Assembly: GCA_013042475.1 (NCBI GenBank)
Contig: JABDQA010000019.1
Location: 1-43,738 of the forward strand
Direction of reading: 5' to 3'
DNA length: 43,738 bases
DNA from: Desulfofustis sp.
GTDB taxonomy: Bacteria > Desulfobacterota > Desulfobulbia > Desulfobulbales > Desulfocapsaceae
Positions 15,725-24,863 of the stretch are shown here, piece after piece. The notes beneath the pieces are model-generated. The model had not been told where the DNA came from. It saw only the letters and a program-made list of their open reading frames with translations, and searched no databases. The first letter of the stretch is position 1. Every line of letters begins with the position of its first letter. A program made the position numbers and the translations under genes.

Positions 15725-17788
15725 ATGCAGGACACGGCAATGGTCAGAAATATTGCAGTAATAGGACACGGAAATAGTGGAAAAACCTCTCTGGTTGAGG
15801 CCATGCTCTACACTGCAGGGAAGATTAATCGGCTTGGCAAGGTCGATGAAGGCAATTCTTCACTCGATTATGATGAGGAAGAGATAAAGAGGAAGATTAC
15901 CATCAGCTCCTCGTTTTCAAATTATTCATGGAAAAAAAATGAAGTTTATCTGATCGATACGCCCGGTGATGATTCCTTCTTCAACGAGACTATATCGGCT
16001 GCCCATGTGTGTGATGCTGCACTGTTCGTCATCGGAGCGGTACTTGGTGTCAAGGGCCAGACCTATAAATTCGGCGATTTGATTGCCGAAAACAACCTCC
16101 CATCAATGATCGTCATCACCAAAATGGATCGTGAGCGGGCCGATTTCCATAAGACATTTGATCAGATCAAAGAATCACTTCCTGTGACTCCGGCGATTGT
16201 CCATCTACCGATTGGTAAAGAAGAATCCTTCAGTGGTGTTGTCGATTTAATTGCCAACAAAGCCTATGAGTTCGAGGGCGGTGGCAAAGGCGGTGTGAAG
16301 GAGATTGATATTCCTTCCGATCTTGAGGACGAGGTCGCCACAGCACGAGAATCATTGATGGAAAGCATTGCCGAAACCGACGAAGAATTGATCGAAAAAT
16401 TTCTCGAAGACGGAGAACTTTCAGAAGAAGACCTTACCGCCGGATTAAAGAAAGCAGTGACAGAAGGGGAGGTTACCCCTGTCAGCGTTGCCTGTGCTAT
16501 TCAGAACAATGGGACAAGTGTAATCCTCGATGCAGTGAACAGTTTTATGCCTTCGCCGGCCGATGTCTCGCCGCGTCGGGGAGTAAATCCGAACAATGAA
16601 GAAGAGGTTGTTTGCCAGCCTTCTGCTGATGCTCCATTTACCGGTTTCGTTTTCAAGACCATGGCTGATCCTTATGCGGGAAGGCTCACCCTCTTTCGGG
16701 TATTCTCAGGTACACTTTCGGGTGAGTCATTCTACAACGTAAACAAGAAAACGGCAGAGAGGTTCGGTAGTCTCTTCATCATTGAGGGAAAAGAACAACG
16801 CCAGGTGAGCAGCGTCGGACCTGGAGCCATTGTGGCCGTCGCCAAGTTGAAAGAAACCACCACCGGAGACACCCTGTGCACCCAGGATAATCCTGTTGTC
16901 CTCGAAGCCCCGGAACCTCTCTCACCGGTTATAACCTACGCCGTCTCCGGCCAGAAAGGAGATGAGGAGAAGCTCTTTTCCTCCTTAAGCCGTATGCTCG
17001 ACGAAGATTTAAGCCTGAAGATGTCCCGGGAACAACAGACGGGAGAGACGCTGGTATCAGGTATGAGCCAGGTTCATCTGGAGGTGGTCGGCTCAATAAT
17101 CAAGCGGAAGTTTGGGGTTGAAATGGAGCTAAACCTTCCGAAGATCCCTTACATGGAAACCATCAAAGGAACCGCCAAGGCACAGGGACGGCACAAAAAA
17201 CAGAGTGGTGGCCGCGGTCAATTCGGAGATTGCTGGATTGAACTTTCACCAATTCCCGGCGAAAAGTTCGAATTTGTCGACAAGATCGTCGGTGGTGTAA
17301 TTCCACAACAGTACCGACCTGCGGTCGAGAAAGGCATACAGGAGGCGATGCAAAGAGGAGTTCTAGCCGGTTACCCCGTAACCGATGTCAAAGTTGTTCT
17401 CTATGATGGCTCCTATCATACCGTTGACAGCTCCGAAATGGCTTTCAAAATCGCCGGTTCCCTGGCATTCAAGCAGGCGGCCCCGGCGGCCGGGCTGGTA
17501 TTGCTCGAACCGATTATGGAAATGGTAGTCACTGTCGGCAAGGACAGTGTCGGTGATATAATGGGCGATTTAAACAGCAGGCGCGGGCGTGTGCAGGGCA
17601 TGGATTCAGGGCCCAAGGGTGAAGTGGTCACTGCCCAGGTTCCGATGTCCGAAATCCAGACCTACGCCAACGACCTGACCTCGATGACCGGCGGGCTCGG
17701 ATCCTTTATATTGAAATTTTCCCATTATGAGGAAGTGCCGGCTCAAATCACTGAGAAAATAGTTGCCAAAAGAGCGGCAGATAAATAA
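15725..17788 (+). CDS. Elongation factor G-like translational GTPase (FusA2 type)
   Basis: Five-domain EF-G paralogue of 687 residues. G1 is GHGNSGKTSLVEA, G4 is ITKMDRERADF, and the C-terminal half includes the domain IV element GGRGQFGDCWIELSP and the domain V run LEPIMEMVVTVGKDSVGDIMGDLNSRRGRVQGMD. G3 reads DTPGDDSF, so the His that follows DTPG in canonical EF-G and EF-Tu and positions the attacking water is Asp here. This is typical of EF-G-like paralogues, which often have another residue there, and suggests altered GTP hydrolysis. A GAGGAG site precedes the ATG. It is probably not the main EF-G, which normally sits with rpsL-rpsG-tuf. mog follows 13 bases later. Confidence 0.9.
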   Translation: MQDTAMVRNIAVIGHGNSGKTSLVEAMLYTAGKINRLGKVDEGNSSLDYDEEEIKRKITISSSFSNYSWKKNEVYLIDTPGDDSFFNETISAAHVCDAALFVIGAVLGVKGQTYKFGDLIAENNLPSMIVITKMDRERADFHKTFDQIKESLPVTPAIVHLPIGKEESFSGVVDLIANKAYEFEGGGKGGVKEIDIPSDLEDEVATARESLMESIAETDEELIEKFLEDGELSEEDLTAGLKKAVTEGEVTPVSVACAIQNNGTSVILDAVNSFMPSPADVSPRRGVNPNNEEEVVCQPSADAPFTGFVFKTMADPYAGRLTLFRVFSGTLSGESFYNVNKKTAERFGSLFIIEGKEQRQVSSVGPGAIVAVAKLKETTTGDTLCTQDNPVVLEAPEPLSPVITYAVSGQKGDEEKLFSSLSRMLDEDLSLKMSREQQTGETLVSGMSQVHLEVVGSIIKRKFGVEMELNLPKIPYMETIKGTAKAQGRHKKQSGGRGQFGDCWIELSPIPGEKFEFVDKIVGGVIPQQYRPAVEKGIQEAMQRGVLAGYPVTDVKVVLYDGSYHTVDSSEMAFKIAGSLAFKQAAPAAGLVLLEPIMEMVVTVGKDSVGDIMGDLNSRRGRVQGMDSGPKGEVVTAQVPMSEIQTYANDLTSMTGGLGSFILKFSHYEEVPAQITEKIVAKRAADK

Positions 17789-17801
17789 TTTTTTTTAAAC
17801 C

Positions 17802-18299
17802 ATGGGCCAATTCAGTTTTGCTGTAATAACCATGAGCGACAGTGGTGCACAAGGACTCAGGCAGGATACCAGTGGCGAGGCGCTGAAAAACCTGCTCAAT
17901 GGCCATGGTTATGAGCAATGCTTCTATAAAATTGTACCGGACCAGGTTGAGTCTATTGTCGAAACAGTATTGGCGGCGATAGAGGAGAAAGGAGCCGACC
18001 TGGTTCTCACCACCGGAGGCACCGGGGTGTCGCCGACCGACGTGACTCCCGAAGCGATGGATCTGGTATTTGAAAAAGAGGTGCCCGGAATGGCCGAGGC
18101 GATGCGTGCCGCGAGTATGGCGATAACGCCAAAGGCTGTGATTTCAAGAGGCAGGGCGGGTATTCGCAAACAAAGCCTGATAATCAATTTACCCGGCAGC
18201 CGCAAAGGAGCATTGGAAAACATTGAAGTACTGCTCCCGGCGCTGGATCATGCACTTGACAAAATTAAGGGCAGTACCGAGGACTGTGCAGAGAGCTGA
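17802..18299 (+). CDS. mog: Molybdopterin adenylyltransferase (MogA/MoaB family)
   Basis: Adenylates molybdopterin before metal insertion in molybdenum/tungsten cofactor synthesis. The 165 residues have the MoCF-biosynthesis fold: AVITMSDSGAQGLRQDTSG at the N-terminus, the binding loop DLVLTTGGTGVSPTDVTPEA, the catalytic-region Glu in VPGMAEAMR, then RGRAGIRKQSLIINLPGS with its conserved PGS. It follows the EF-G-like gene closely and shares its terminator. The cofactor would serve formate dehydrogenase and other oxidoreductases, which in related bacteria are often selenoproteins. MogA and MoaB cannot be separated by sight. Confidence 0.9.
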   Translation: MGQFSFAVITMSDSGAQGLRQDTSGEALKNLLNGHGYEQCFYKIVPDQVESIVETVLAAIEEKGADLVLTTGGTGVSPTDVTPEAMDLVFEKEVPGMAEAMRAASMAITPKAVISRGRAGIRKQSLIINLPGSRKGALENIEVLLPALDHALDKIKGSTEDCAES

Positions 18300-18316
18300 G
18301 CAGATTTTATAAGGAT

Positions 18317-18351
18317 AAAAAGGGGGCTTCGAAATAGTGAAGCCCCCTTTT
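18317..18351. terminator. Bidirectional terminator between mog and purM
   Basis: AAAAGGGGGCTTC-gaaatagt-GAAGCCCCCTTTT: a 13-bp perfect stem with A and T runs on both sides, between convergent genes. Confidence 0.93.
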
Positions 18352-18368
18352 GTTTTTGCAGTCAGGAA

Positions 18369-19421
18369 TTAAATGAACTCAACCCGCGTCTTCTCTTCAG
18401 CTTCCGCTTGCACCTCTCCAACCAGATAGGGTGTTTCGCCGAGGGCGGTAAACTGGAGCATGATGTCATTGACGTCCTTATCTTCAACAATTGCCATGAA
18501 ACCGATTCCCATGTTGAAGGTGCGATACATTTCTATCTCGGGAACTCCGCCATTGGACGCCAGATAGGGGAACACCGGCGGTACCGGAAATGAGTTCTTG
18601 TCAATTATTGCTCGGCAGCCATTGGGCAGTACCCGGGGGATATTGTCATAAAACCCGCCGCCTGTATTGTGCACCATGCCGTTTATCTTGTAGTTCTTGA
18701 GCACATTGAGAATCGGCTGTACATATATCCGTGTTGGTTTGAGCAATTCCTCTCCGAGCTGGAGCCCTAATTCCTCAATATAATCATCTACGCTGAGACC
18801 CAGATCATTGAAACAGATTTTACGGACAAGTGAAAAACCGTTGGCATGAAGCCCGTTGGATTCGAGACCTATTATCTTGTTTCCCACCCGGATGTCAGAG
18901 CCGTCGATGATGTTGTCGCGATCTACAATGCCTGTCACGAATCCAGCAATGTCGTAATCTCCTTCTTTGTACAAACCAGGCATCTCTGCGGTTTCGCCAC
19001 CTACCAGCGAGCAGTTTGCCATTTTGCATCCTTCGGCGATACCGGTAACAATCTGGCTCGCGACCTCGAGCTCTAGTTTTCCGACAGCTAGGTAATCTAA
19101 GAAAAATAATGGTTTGGCGCCGCTGACGATGATATCGTTGGCACACATGGCTACGAGGTCGATGCCAATGGTATCGTGCTTGCCGCACGATTTGGCAACA
19201 GCCAGCTTGGTGCCAACTCCATCGGTGGAAGAGACCAGTACAGGACTTTCATACTTATCCTTGTCGATGGAAAAGAGGCTCGAAAAGCCGCCTATCTCGC
19301 TGATCACGCCACGCTGATGGGTGTCGGCAATGACATTTTTTATTTTCCTGACAAAAGCGTTGCCTTTGTCAATATCAACGCCGGCTTCCTGGTATTTAGA
19401 GCGTATGGATTCAGTCATCAA
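18369..19421 (-). CDS. purM: Phosphoribosylformylglycinamidine cyclo-ligase (AIR synthetase)
   Basis: Fifth step of purine synthesis: ATP-dependent closure of FGAM to aminoimidazole ribonucleotide. The 350 residues match the family. Motifs in order: YQEAGVDIDKGNAFV, the ATP-binding PVLVSSTDGVGTKL (about residues 59-72), DLVAMCANDIIVSGAKPLFFLDYLA, GCSLVGGETAEMPGLY-type loop (reads CSLVGGETAEMPGLYKEGDYDIAGF), GLESNGLHANGFSLVRK and the late HNTGGGFYDNIPRVLP. The C-terminus GIGFMAIV matches the usual end. It is a single gene, convergent with mog. The start may be the first or second of two adjacent Met codons. Confidence 0.96.
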   Translation of the reverse strand: MMTESIRSKYQEAGVDIDKGNAFVRKIKNVIADTHQRGVISEIGGFSSLFSIDKDKYESPVLVSSTDGVGTKLAVAKSCGKHDTIGIDLVAMCANDIIVSGAKPLFFLDYLAVGKLELEVASQIVTGIAEGCKMANCSLVGGETAEMPGLYKEGDYDIAGFVTGIVDRDNIIDGSDIRVGNKIIGLESNGLHANGFSLVRKICFNDLGLSVDDYIEELGLQLGEELLKPTRIYVQPILNVLKNYKINGMVHNTGGGFYDNIPRVLPNGCRAIIDKNSFPVPPVFPYLASNGGVPEIEMYRTFNMGIGFMAIVEDKDVNDIMLQFTALGETPYLVGEVQAEAEEKTRVEFI

Positions 19422-19617
19422 CTAGCTATGTAAATGTGGATTGCCAAAAGATCGGGGCCGCGATACTTTGAATCTGATCACTCCCGGAAGCCCCTCGTCA
19501 GTTTCTATTGTACGCCAGCCGAAGTGATCGAGCAATGAACTTTTCACCGAATTTTGTAAATATAATAGCAGCTTTGATAAGTTCAACAAAATCTTCGACG
19601 GTGAGCGATAAAACGAT

Positions 19618-19818
19618 ATGAAATTACTTCTTCTAGTGTTGGGAATGGTACTCATTGTAGAAGGTCTTCCTTACGCAGCCGCGCCCGAGAAGATGAGGGA
19701 ATGGTTGCTCAAACTGAGCGAAGTTCCTCCCTCAACCCTGCGGATGATAGGTCTGTTCTCTCTCACCAGCGGCCTGATACTCTGCTGGCTTGTACAAAAG
19801 AGCAGTTTTTTCAGCTGA
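19618..19818 (+). CDS. DUF2065-family small inner-membrane protein (YjeT-like)
   Basis: A 66-residue protein with two hydrophobic helices (LLLLVLGMVLIVEGLPYAAAP and MIGLFSLTSGLILCWLVQ) joined by the conserved loop PEKMREWL...LPxxxLRxxG. This is the DUF2065 pattern (GxxLxxEGLxxxxxPxxxR). Function is unknown. Its stop overlaps the convergent TPR-methyltransferase gene by 8 bases. Confidence 0.82.
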   Translation: MKLLLLVLGMVLIVEGLPYAAAPEKMREWLLKLSEVPPSTLRMIGLFSLTSGLILCWLVQKSSFFS

Positions 19819-21037
19819 CGGGGTGTGGACACATCAGATAAATTGAACCCTGAATCCAATCGTTGCGCTCCTTACGCAAATCGAGCGTGGTCATCGCGAT
19901 CATTTGCCACCCGGCTTGACCTGTTACTTTGCGCACATACTTTTTACTGTGGGCAAAACGTCCACTCTGCTGGAGGACGGGATTCAGAACATCGTCCGGA
20001 TGGTCTTCCACAGAGAAAAGGAAATGACCGCCATCAGCCAAGACCGATAACACTTTTTTAAAGAGCTCTTCGAGACTGCCCAGATAGGGAAGTACATCGG
20101 CGCTGATTACCAGGCCATAGGATGCTCCGGGACATTTGTCGAGATAATCGATGATCTCTGCTTTGTGGAGAGAATTATAGAGATTTTTGTGATGTGCAGC
20201 TTCGAGCATGTTGCCGGATATATCTACACCGGTCATTGACCGGCACAAAGTGGAGAATTTCTCGCCCACAAGACCAGTCCCGCAGCCGAGATCGAGGACG
20301 TGTTCCGGCTTGTGATCGGGGAGATGCTGGGCATAGAAATCGTAGAGACTCGACGGCAGATCATAGCCTAGTTTGGCAGTCAGACTCTGCTCATAGTGTC
20401 CGGCAAATTCGTCAAATACCTCTTCAATATATGAGTCCGGTGAATGGGTTCTGGTTTCTCCAGAAAGCGCCGCCCTCATGAAATCTGCTGACACATGGCC
20501 CGGATCTATTTCAAGGATCTTTTCATAGAGCTGCCTCGCACTTTTAATCTCTGCTTTCTTGTGAGTAAGGTAGGCAAGATTATTTAGTGAAGGAAGATGA
20601 TCAGGTGCCAGTGTAATAATGTCGCGGTAAATTTCTTCTGCGCGATGCTCATCGTCGATTGATCGATAGCAGCCGGCCAGATTGTAGAGGCTGTCGATAG
20701 CGTCCGGCGCTATGGCAAGCGCCCTAAGATAAAACTCAATGGCTGCCTGATAACGGCCGAGTTCTTTCTGACAGATGGCGGCATTGTAGAGGAGATCATC
20801 ACTTGCAGGGTTGACAGCCAGCCCTCTTAGATAAGACTCAAGCGCCTCTTCATGGCGGCCCGATTCAAAAAGCAGCAACCCGCAGTTGAAGTAGAGCTGC
20901 CAGATGTCGGGAAAGCGGTCTATTAGCTCACGATAGAGCAGTTCAGCCTGTCTGAGGTCACCCGCTTCGTGCAAGGCATCGGCCGCCACCAGGCGACGCA
21001 TAAGATAATCCTGGTCTGTGCCAGTGGAGTCCTTCAT
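19811..21037 (-). CDS. TPR-repeat protein with C-terminal SAM-dependent methyltransferase domain
   Basis: The start is set at MKDSTGTDQDYLMRRL (21037), giving 408 residues; the track start adds 36 residues of non-coding appearance. Residues about 10-205 form five TPR units (AELLYRELIDRFPDIWQLYFNCGLLLFESGR; AIEFYLRALAIAPDAIDSLYNLAGCYRSI). Residues about 215-400 form a class I methyltransferase: motif I HVLDLGCGTGLVGEKF, motif II GVDISGNMLEAA, motif IV-like YGLVISADVLPYLG and VLADGGHFLFSVED. The substrate is not evident; the TPR part probably recruits it. The pattern resembles TPR-methyltransferases annotated as contact- or chain-processing enzymes, without a firm role. It is divergent from mgtE. 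Confidence 0.85.
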   Translation of the reverse strand: MKDSTGTDQDYLMRRLVAADALHEAGDLRQAELLYRELIDRFPDIWQLYFNCGLLLFESGRHEEALESYLRGLAVNPASDDLLYNAAICQKELGRYQAAIEFYLRALAIAPDAIDSLYNLAGCYRSIDDEHRAEEIYRDIITLAPDHLPSLNNLAYLTHKKAEIKSARQLYEKILEIDPGHVSADFMRAALSGETRTHSPDSYIEEVFDEFAGHYEQSLTAKLGYDLPSSLYDFYAQHLPDHKPEHVLDLGCGTGLVGEKFSTLCRSMTGVDISGNMLEAAHHKNLYNSLHKAEIIDYLDKCPGASYGLVISADVLPYLGSLEELFKKVLSVLADGGHFLFSVEDHPDDVLNPVLQQSGRFAHSKKYVRKVTGQAGWQMIAMTTLDLRKERNDWIQGSIYLMCPHPVS

Positions 21038-21155
21038 GGAGTATGGGCCGGACAGGAATTCATAACTGAGAAATGACGTGCAATTAATACCATTTCTAAT
21101 ATAAATGAGGTGCGTTACTATACTGGCAAGCAGGGGTTGTGACAAGAGCGTATAA

Positions 21156-22565
21156 TTGGATTCCCAGGTAACAGCTATGGCTTCTAAAGATAGTGCAAAA
21201 AGGGAAATGATAGGCAGCGAGGGGATGGTTCTGCTCGATATGATCAGAAGGCTGAACCGACGCAGTGCCTCCGGTCATCTTCTGAAGCTCATTCAAAAAA
21301 CCCATCCAGCCGATATGGCCTGGGTTGTTAGGCATCTGAATGATGAAGAGCGGTCTAATATTTTCAATATCATCGCCCAGACCGAAGTCATAGGGGAATT
21401 TCTCAGCGAACTGGACGATGCCATCCTGATGGAGCTTGTCCAGCACCTGACGCCGCAGTATCTCGCCTCGATTCTGGCCGGTATCCCATCCGATGATGCG
21501 GTCGATATTCTCGAGACCATCCCCGATGACCTTGCTGCTGAAATCAGCGAGCATATGGCCAAAGAGGACCGAGAAGAGGTCGAAGGTCTGCTGCAATATC
21601 ATCCCGAGACCGCCGGTGGCCTGATGTCGCCCGATTTCATGTGTCTCGAGGAAGACCTCACCGTGGGAGAGGCCATTTCGATTATCCAGCAGAAGAGTGA
21701 AGAGATGGAAATGGTGTTCTATCTCTACATCAAATATGGGGATGGCAAACTTGCTGGAGTGATCTCCCTGCGCGAGTTGCTGATGAATGCGCCGGGAAGA
21801 AAACTCAAGGATGTGATGAATCCCAATGTCATATCGGTGAGTACAGATACCGACCAAAGCGAAGTCGCCCACGTGGTGTCTCAGTATAATATCCTCGCGG
21901 TACCAGTGGTTGACTCTTCATACAACCTGTTGGGTATCGTTACCGTCGATGACATAATAGACGTCATCCGTGAAGAAGCGACCGAAGATTTTCTGCAAAT
22001 GGCGGGTGCCGGCAAGGACCGCGAGATTTTGTTGAAATCGACCTTTGATAATGCCATGCTCAGAGCGCCCTGGCTCTTTGCATCCTGGATTGGCGGGATT
22101 ATGGCCATGGTCATCATCGGCAACTTCGAGGAGGAGCTCACCAAGGTGATTGCTCTCGCTTCGTTCATACCCATAGTGATGGGCATGGGAGGCAACATTG
22201 CCACCCAGTCATCGACCATCATTGTGCGAGGTATCGCCACTGGCCGGGTGAACATGAACGAGCTGTTTAAAGTGATTCTTAAAGAATTCAGGGTCGGTCT
22301 CCTGCTTGGCTGTGTCTACGGAATTTTCCTCGGTGTCGTTTCCTTCTTTCTCCACCAGGATCCCACCTTGCTGGGCGTGGTCGTCGGTCTGTCCATCTTT
22401 TTTATCATGGCCATGTCCGCCACCCTCGGCACCATCATCCCACTTGTTCTGAAACGGTTTGGGTTTGACGCCGCCATCGCTACCGGTCCATTCGTCACCA
22501 CTGCCATCGATATCATTGGCGTGATGATGTACTTCTACACCGCCAAGCTTATTCTTGGTCTTTAA
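21156..22565 (+). CDS. mgtE: Magnesium transporter MgtE
   Basis: Dimeric Mg2+ channel of the inner membrane, gated by cytosolic magnesium. Residues about 35-165 are the MgtE N domain (HPADMAWVVRHLNDEERSNIFNII ... YHPETAGGLM). About 170-300 are two CBS domains (SVSTDTDQSEVAHVVSQYNILAVPVVD; LLGIVTVDDIIDVIREEATEDF). About 315-469 are five membrane helices with the pore segment ASFIPIVMGMGGNIATQSSTIIVRGIATG. The protein has the usual length and nothing is missing. A Met at 21177 is an alternative start. No M-box could fit the short gap upstream. A DegS-like gene follows 11 bases later, probably in the same operon. Confidence 0.95.
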   Translation: MDSQVTAMASKDSAKREMIGSEGMVLLDMIRRLNRRSASGHLLKLIQKTHPADMAWVVRHLNDEERSNIFNIIAQTEVIGEFLSELDDAILMELVQHLTPQYLASILAGIPSDDAVDILETIPDDLAAEISEHMAKEDREEVEGLLQYHPETAGGLMSPDFMCLEEDLTVGEAISIIQQKSEEMEMVFYLYIKYGDGKLAGVISLRELLMNAPGRKLKDVMNPNVISVSTDTDQSEVAHVVSQYNILAVPVVDSSYNLLGIVTVDDIIDVIREEATEDFLQMAGAGKDREILLKSTFDNAMLRAPWLFASWIGGIMAMVIIGNFEEELTKVIALASFIPIVMGMGGNIATQSSTIIVRGIATGRVNMNELFKVILKEFRVGLLLGCVYGIFLGVVSFFLHQDPTLLGVVVGLSIFFIMAMSATLGTIIPLVLKRFGFDAAIATGPFVTTAIDIIGVMMYFYTAKLILGL

Positions 22566-22576
22566 GCGTTCTACCC

Positions 22577-23692
22577 ATGGAGCCATCGAAAAAAACGGGA
22601 TCTTTCAGACCTTTCATTCTCTTGCTGATACTGGCCGGCATGCTCTGGTATCTGTTTGGCGGCCAAAACATGCAGCAGATCAATCGCAACGCAGAACCGC
22701 GTGCGATTACCGCCCGGGGCGATCTGGCCGAGGATGAAAAAAACACTATCGACATTTTCAGAGAAAGCGCACCATCGGTAGTGTTCATTACCAGTCTCGC
22801 GGTAAGGAGAAACCTCTTCTCCCTGAATGCGGTGCAGATCCCACAGGGTACCGGCTCGGGTTTTATCTGGGACCGCGAAGGCAGGATCGTCACCAACTAT
22901 CATGTCATTTCAGACGCCAGCCATATCCGGGTCACCCTCTCGGATCAATCGGAACACAAGGCGGTGCTGGTGGGGGCCGCACCGGACAAGGATCTGGCAG
23001 TTCTGCAGATAAGCGCCCCGTCCCATAAACTCAAGCCAATAGCCGTTGGTGAGGCCACCAACCTGCTTGTCGGTCAGAAAGTATTTGCAATCGGCAATCC
23101 ATTCGGGCTTGACCACACGATCACGTCAGGCATCATCTCTGCTCTGGGCAGGGAGATCAATGCAATAACCGGGCGTACCATAGAAGGGGTAATTCAGACC
23201 GATGCGGCGATAAATCCTGGAAATTCTGGAGGACCTCTTCTCGATAGTGCCGGACGACTGATAGGAGTCAACACGGCGATTTACAGTCCTTCAGGTTCTT
23301 ACGCCGGCATTGGTTTTGCGGTGCCGGTTGAAGAGGTAAACCGAGTGGTGCCCGAGCTCATTAAATTCGGCAAACTGATTAAGCCGGGTATCGGTGTAAC
23401 CTTGGTTGACGAGCGCTATGCCGCCAGGTATGGCATCAACGAAGGTATATTGATAGGCAGGGTCGAAGTGGGCGGACCCGCGGATCAGGCCGGCCTTCAG
23501 GCCGCCCGGCAGATGCGCGGAGAAATCGTCACTGGCGATATCATTGTTGGCATAGACGGCGAAATGGTCAACACCGTTAACGACGTCAGAGATTTCCTGG
23601 AAAATCGGCAGGTGGGTGATGAGATAGAACTTACCTATCTGCGCCGGGGACAGCAGCTCACTACTCGTATGAGGCTTGAACCGGTAAATTGA
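22577..23692 (+). CDS. DegS/HtrA-like membrane-anchored serine protease with one PDZ domain
   Basis: The 371 residues have an N-terminal anchor (FILLLILAGMLWYLFG), then a trypsin-like domain and one PDZ domain, the DegS layout. The catalytic triad is His in VTNYHVISDA, Asp in APDKDLAVLQI and Ser in AINPGNSGGPLLD. The oxyanion region GNPFGLDHTITSGIISALGRE is typical. The PDZ begins after VELIKFGK-like linker at about 260 (PGIGVTLVDERYA) and ends with DVRDFLENRQVGDEIELTYLRRG. Likely a periplasmic quality-control or signal protease; whether it cuts an RseA-like anti-sigma factor is unknown. It lies just after mgtE and 7 bases from a convergent CNNM gene. Confidence 0.9.
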   Translation: MEPSKKTGSFRPFILLLILAGMLWYLFGGQNMQQINRNAEPRAITARGDLAEDEKNTIDIFRESAPSVVFITSLAVRRNLFSLNAVQIPQGTGSGFIWDREGRIVTNYHVISDASHIRVTLSDQSEHKAVLVGAAPDKDLAVLQISAPSHKLKPIAVGEATNLLVGQKVFAIGNPFGLDHTITSGIISALGREINAITGRTIEGVIQTDAAINPGNSGGPLLDSAGRLIGVNTAIYSPSGSYAGIGFAVPVEEVNRVVPELIKFGKLIKPGIGVTLVDERYAARYGINEGILIGRVEVGGPADQAGLQAARQMRGEIVTGDIIVGIDGEMVNTVNDVRDFLENRQVGDEIELTYLRRGQQLTTRMRLEPVN

Positions 23693-23699
23693 GTTCAGA

Positions 23700-24734
23700 T
23701 TACTCTGAATGAATCCTGGTGGTCTCTCTGCGCGCGAGTTCTCTCATATCCCTGGTTCGGTCAGATTCGTCTATGATCTCCTCACCAACGATCTCCTCCA
23801 ACACATCTTCCATCGAGATGATGCCGGTTACCGAGCCGTATTCGTCGACAACCACGAAAAGATGCTGTCGTCTCTCAAAGAAATCTATCAGTATCAGATT
23901 GAGGGGCATTGTTTCCGGAACAAAATGAGCGGGCCCCTTCAGCTTTCCAAGGGTGGTTGCCAGCTTCTGCTGCGCAGCTGCCAAAAGCACATCTTTTCTC
24001 ATGATGATGCCGGTTACATTGTCGGGGTCCTTGTCATATACTGGGACCCGGCTGTGACTGGTCAGCCGTGAAATTTCAAGCATTGCCTCCTCTACCGAAA
24101 GATTTTCATCGAGCGAGAAGGTTACCGTACGGGGGGTCATCACCTGGCGAACGGTTTTCTGTTTAAGGTCGATGATGTTGGAGATGACCTTTTCCTGAAC
24201 CTCCTCAAGCTGGCCGGATTCCCGAGACATGGCAGCGATGGTCTGTAATTCCTGAGCGGTAATGGACTCTTCGCTTTTATCTTTGGGGATCAGGCGGGTG
24301 ATGGTCTGGCAGAGTTTGACGATCGGTTTGAGGCTGACCACCATCATGCGGATGGGCAAAGCGATAAATGGTGCAATCCTGTAAGAGAAAGATACTCCTA
24401 CCGTCTTGGGGATTATTTCCGAGAAGATCAGAATCGCCATGGTGAAGGCCGCAGAGAAGAAGATGACGTTACGGTCGCCGAAAAGATGGGCCGCAGCGGC
24501 TCCGGCTATGGCGGCACCGACGGTGTTGGCAATGGTGTTGAGGGTCAGAATGGCGGTGATTGGTTCATCAATATCGCTTTTCAAGTCGTGCAGGGTGGTG
24601 CCTGCCCTGGTTCCAGATTTGCGCAGCATTTCGACCTGGGAGGTGGTTAACGAATAGAGGACCGCTTCGCAAATCGAGCAGAGGGCGGATACGACAATAG
24701 CAAGCGAGACCGAGATGACAAGCGTCTGCAGCAT
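23700..24734 (-). CDS. CNNM/HlyC-CorC-type membrane protein with CBS pair
   Basis: The 344 residues begin with a CNNM (DUF21) membrane domain of three to four helices (residues about 1-180, including TLNTIANTVGAAIAGAAAAHLFG and SEIIPKTVGVSF), then two CBS domains (RQVMTPRTVTFSLDENLSVEEAM; YDKDPDNVTGIIMRKDV ... FVVVDEYGSVTGIISMEDVLEEIVGEEI). The C-terminal CorC_HlyC transporter-associated domain seen in longer family members is absent; the protein stops shortly after EIIDESDRTRDM. Family members are linked to Mg2+/Co2+ handling. It lies convergent with the mgtE-protease unit, so two divalent-cation genes are neighbours. A GGAG site precedes the ATG. Confidence 0.9.
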   Translation of the reverse strand: MLQTLVISVSLAIVVSALCSICEAVLYSLTTSQVEMLRKSGTRAGTTLHDLKSDIDEPITAILTLNTIANTVGAAIAGAAAAHLFGDRNVIFFSAAFTMAILIFSEIIPKTVGVSFSYRIAPFIALPIRMMVVSLKPIVKLCQTITRLIPKDKSEESITAQELQTIAAMSRESGQLEEVQEKVISNIIDLKQKTVRQVMTPRTVTFSLDENLSVEEAMLEISRLTSHSRVPVYDKDPDNVTGIIMRKDVLLAAAQQKLATTLGKLKGPAHFVPETMPLNLILIDFFERRQHLFVVVDEYGSVTGIISMEDVLEEIVGEEIIDESDRTRDMRELARRETTRIHSE

Positions 24735-24863
24735 GGGGGAATCTCCGGATCATTGTAATTCAGGGTTTGATGTATAATAGTAGTTAAGTAATGTTTTTAC
24801 TAGATAATTCAAGCCGCTTGCCGCTTTCAGAATTTGTAAAAGATCATTTACGAGGTTGAAATA

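Noticed and set aside
21096-21872. 258-residue minus-strand ORF opposite mgtE
   Set aside because: Lies fully over conserved mgtE sequence and reads as its antisense.
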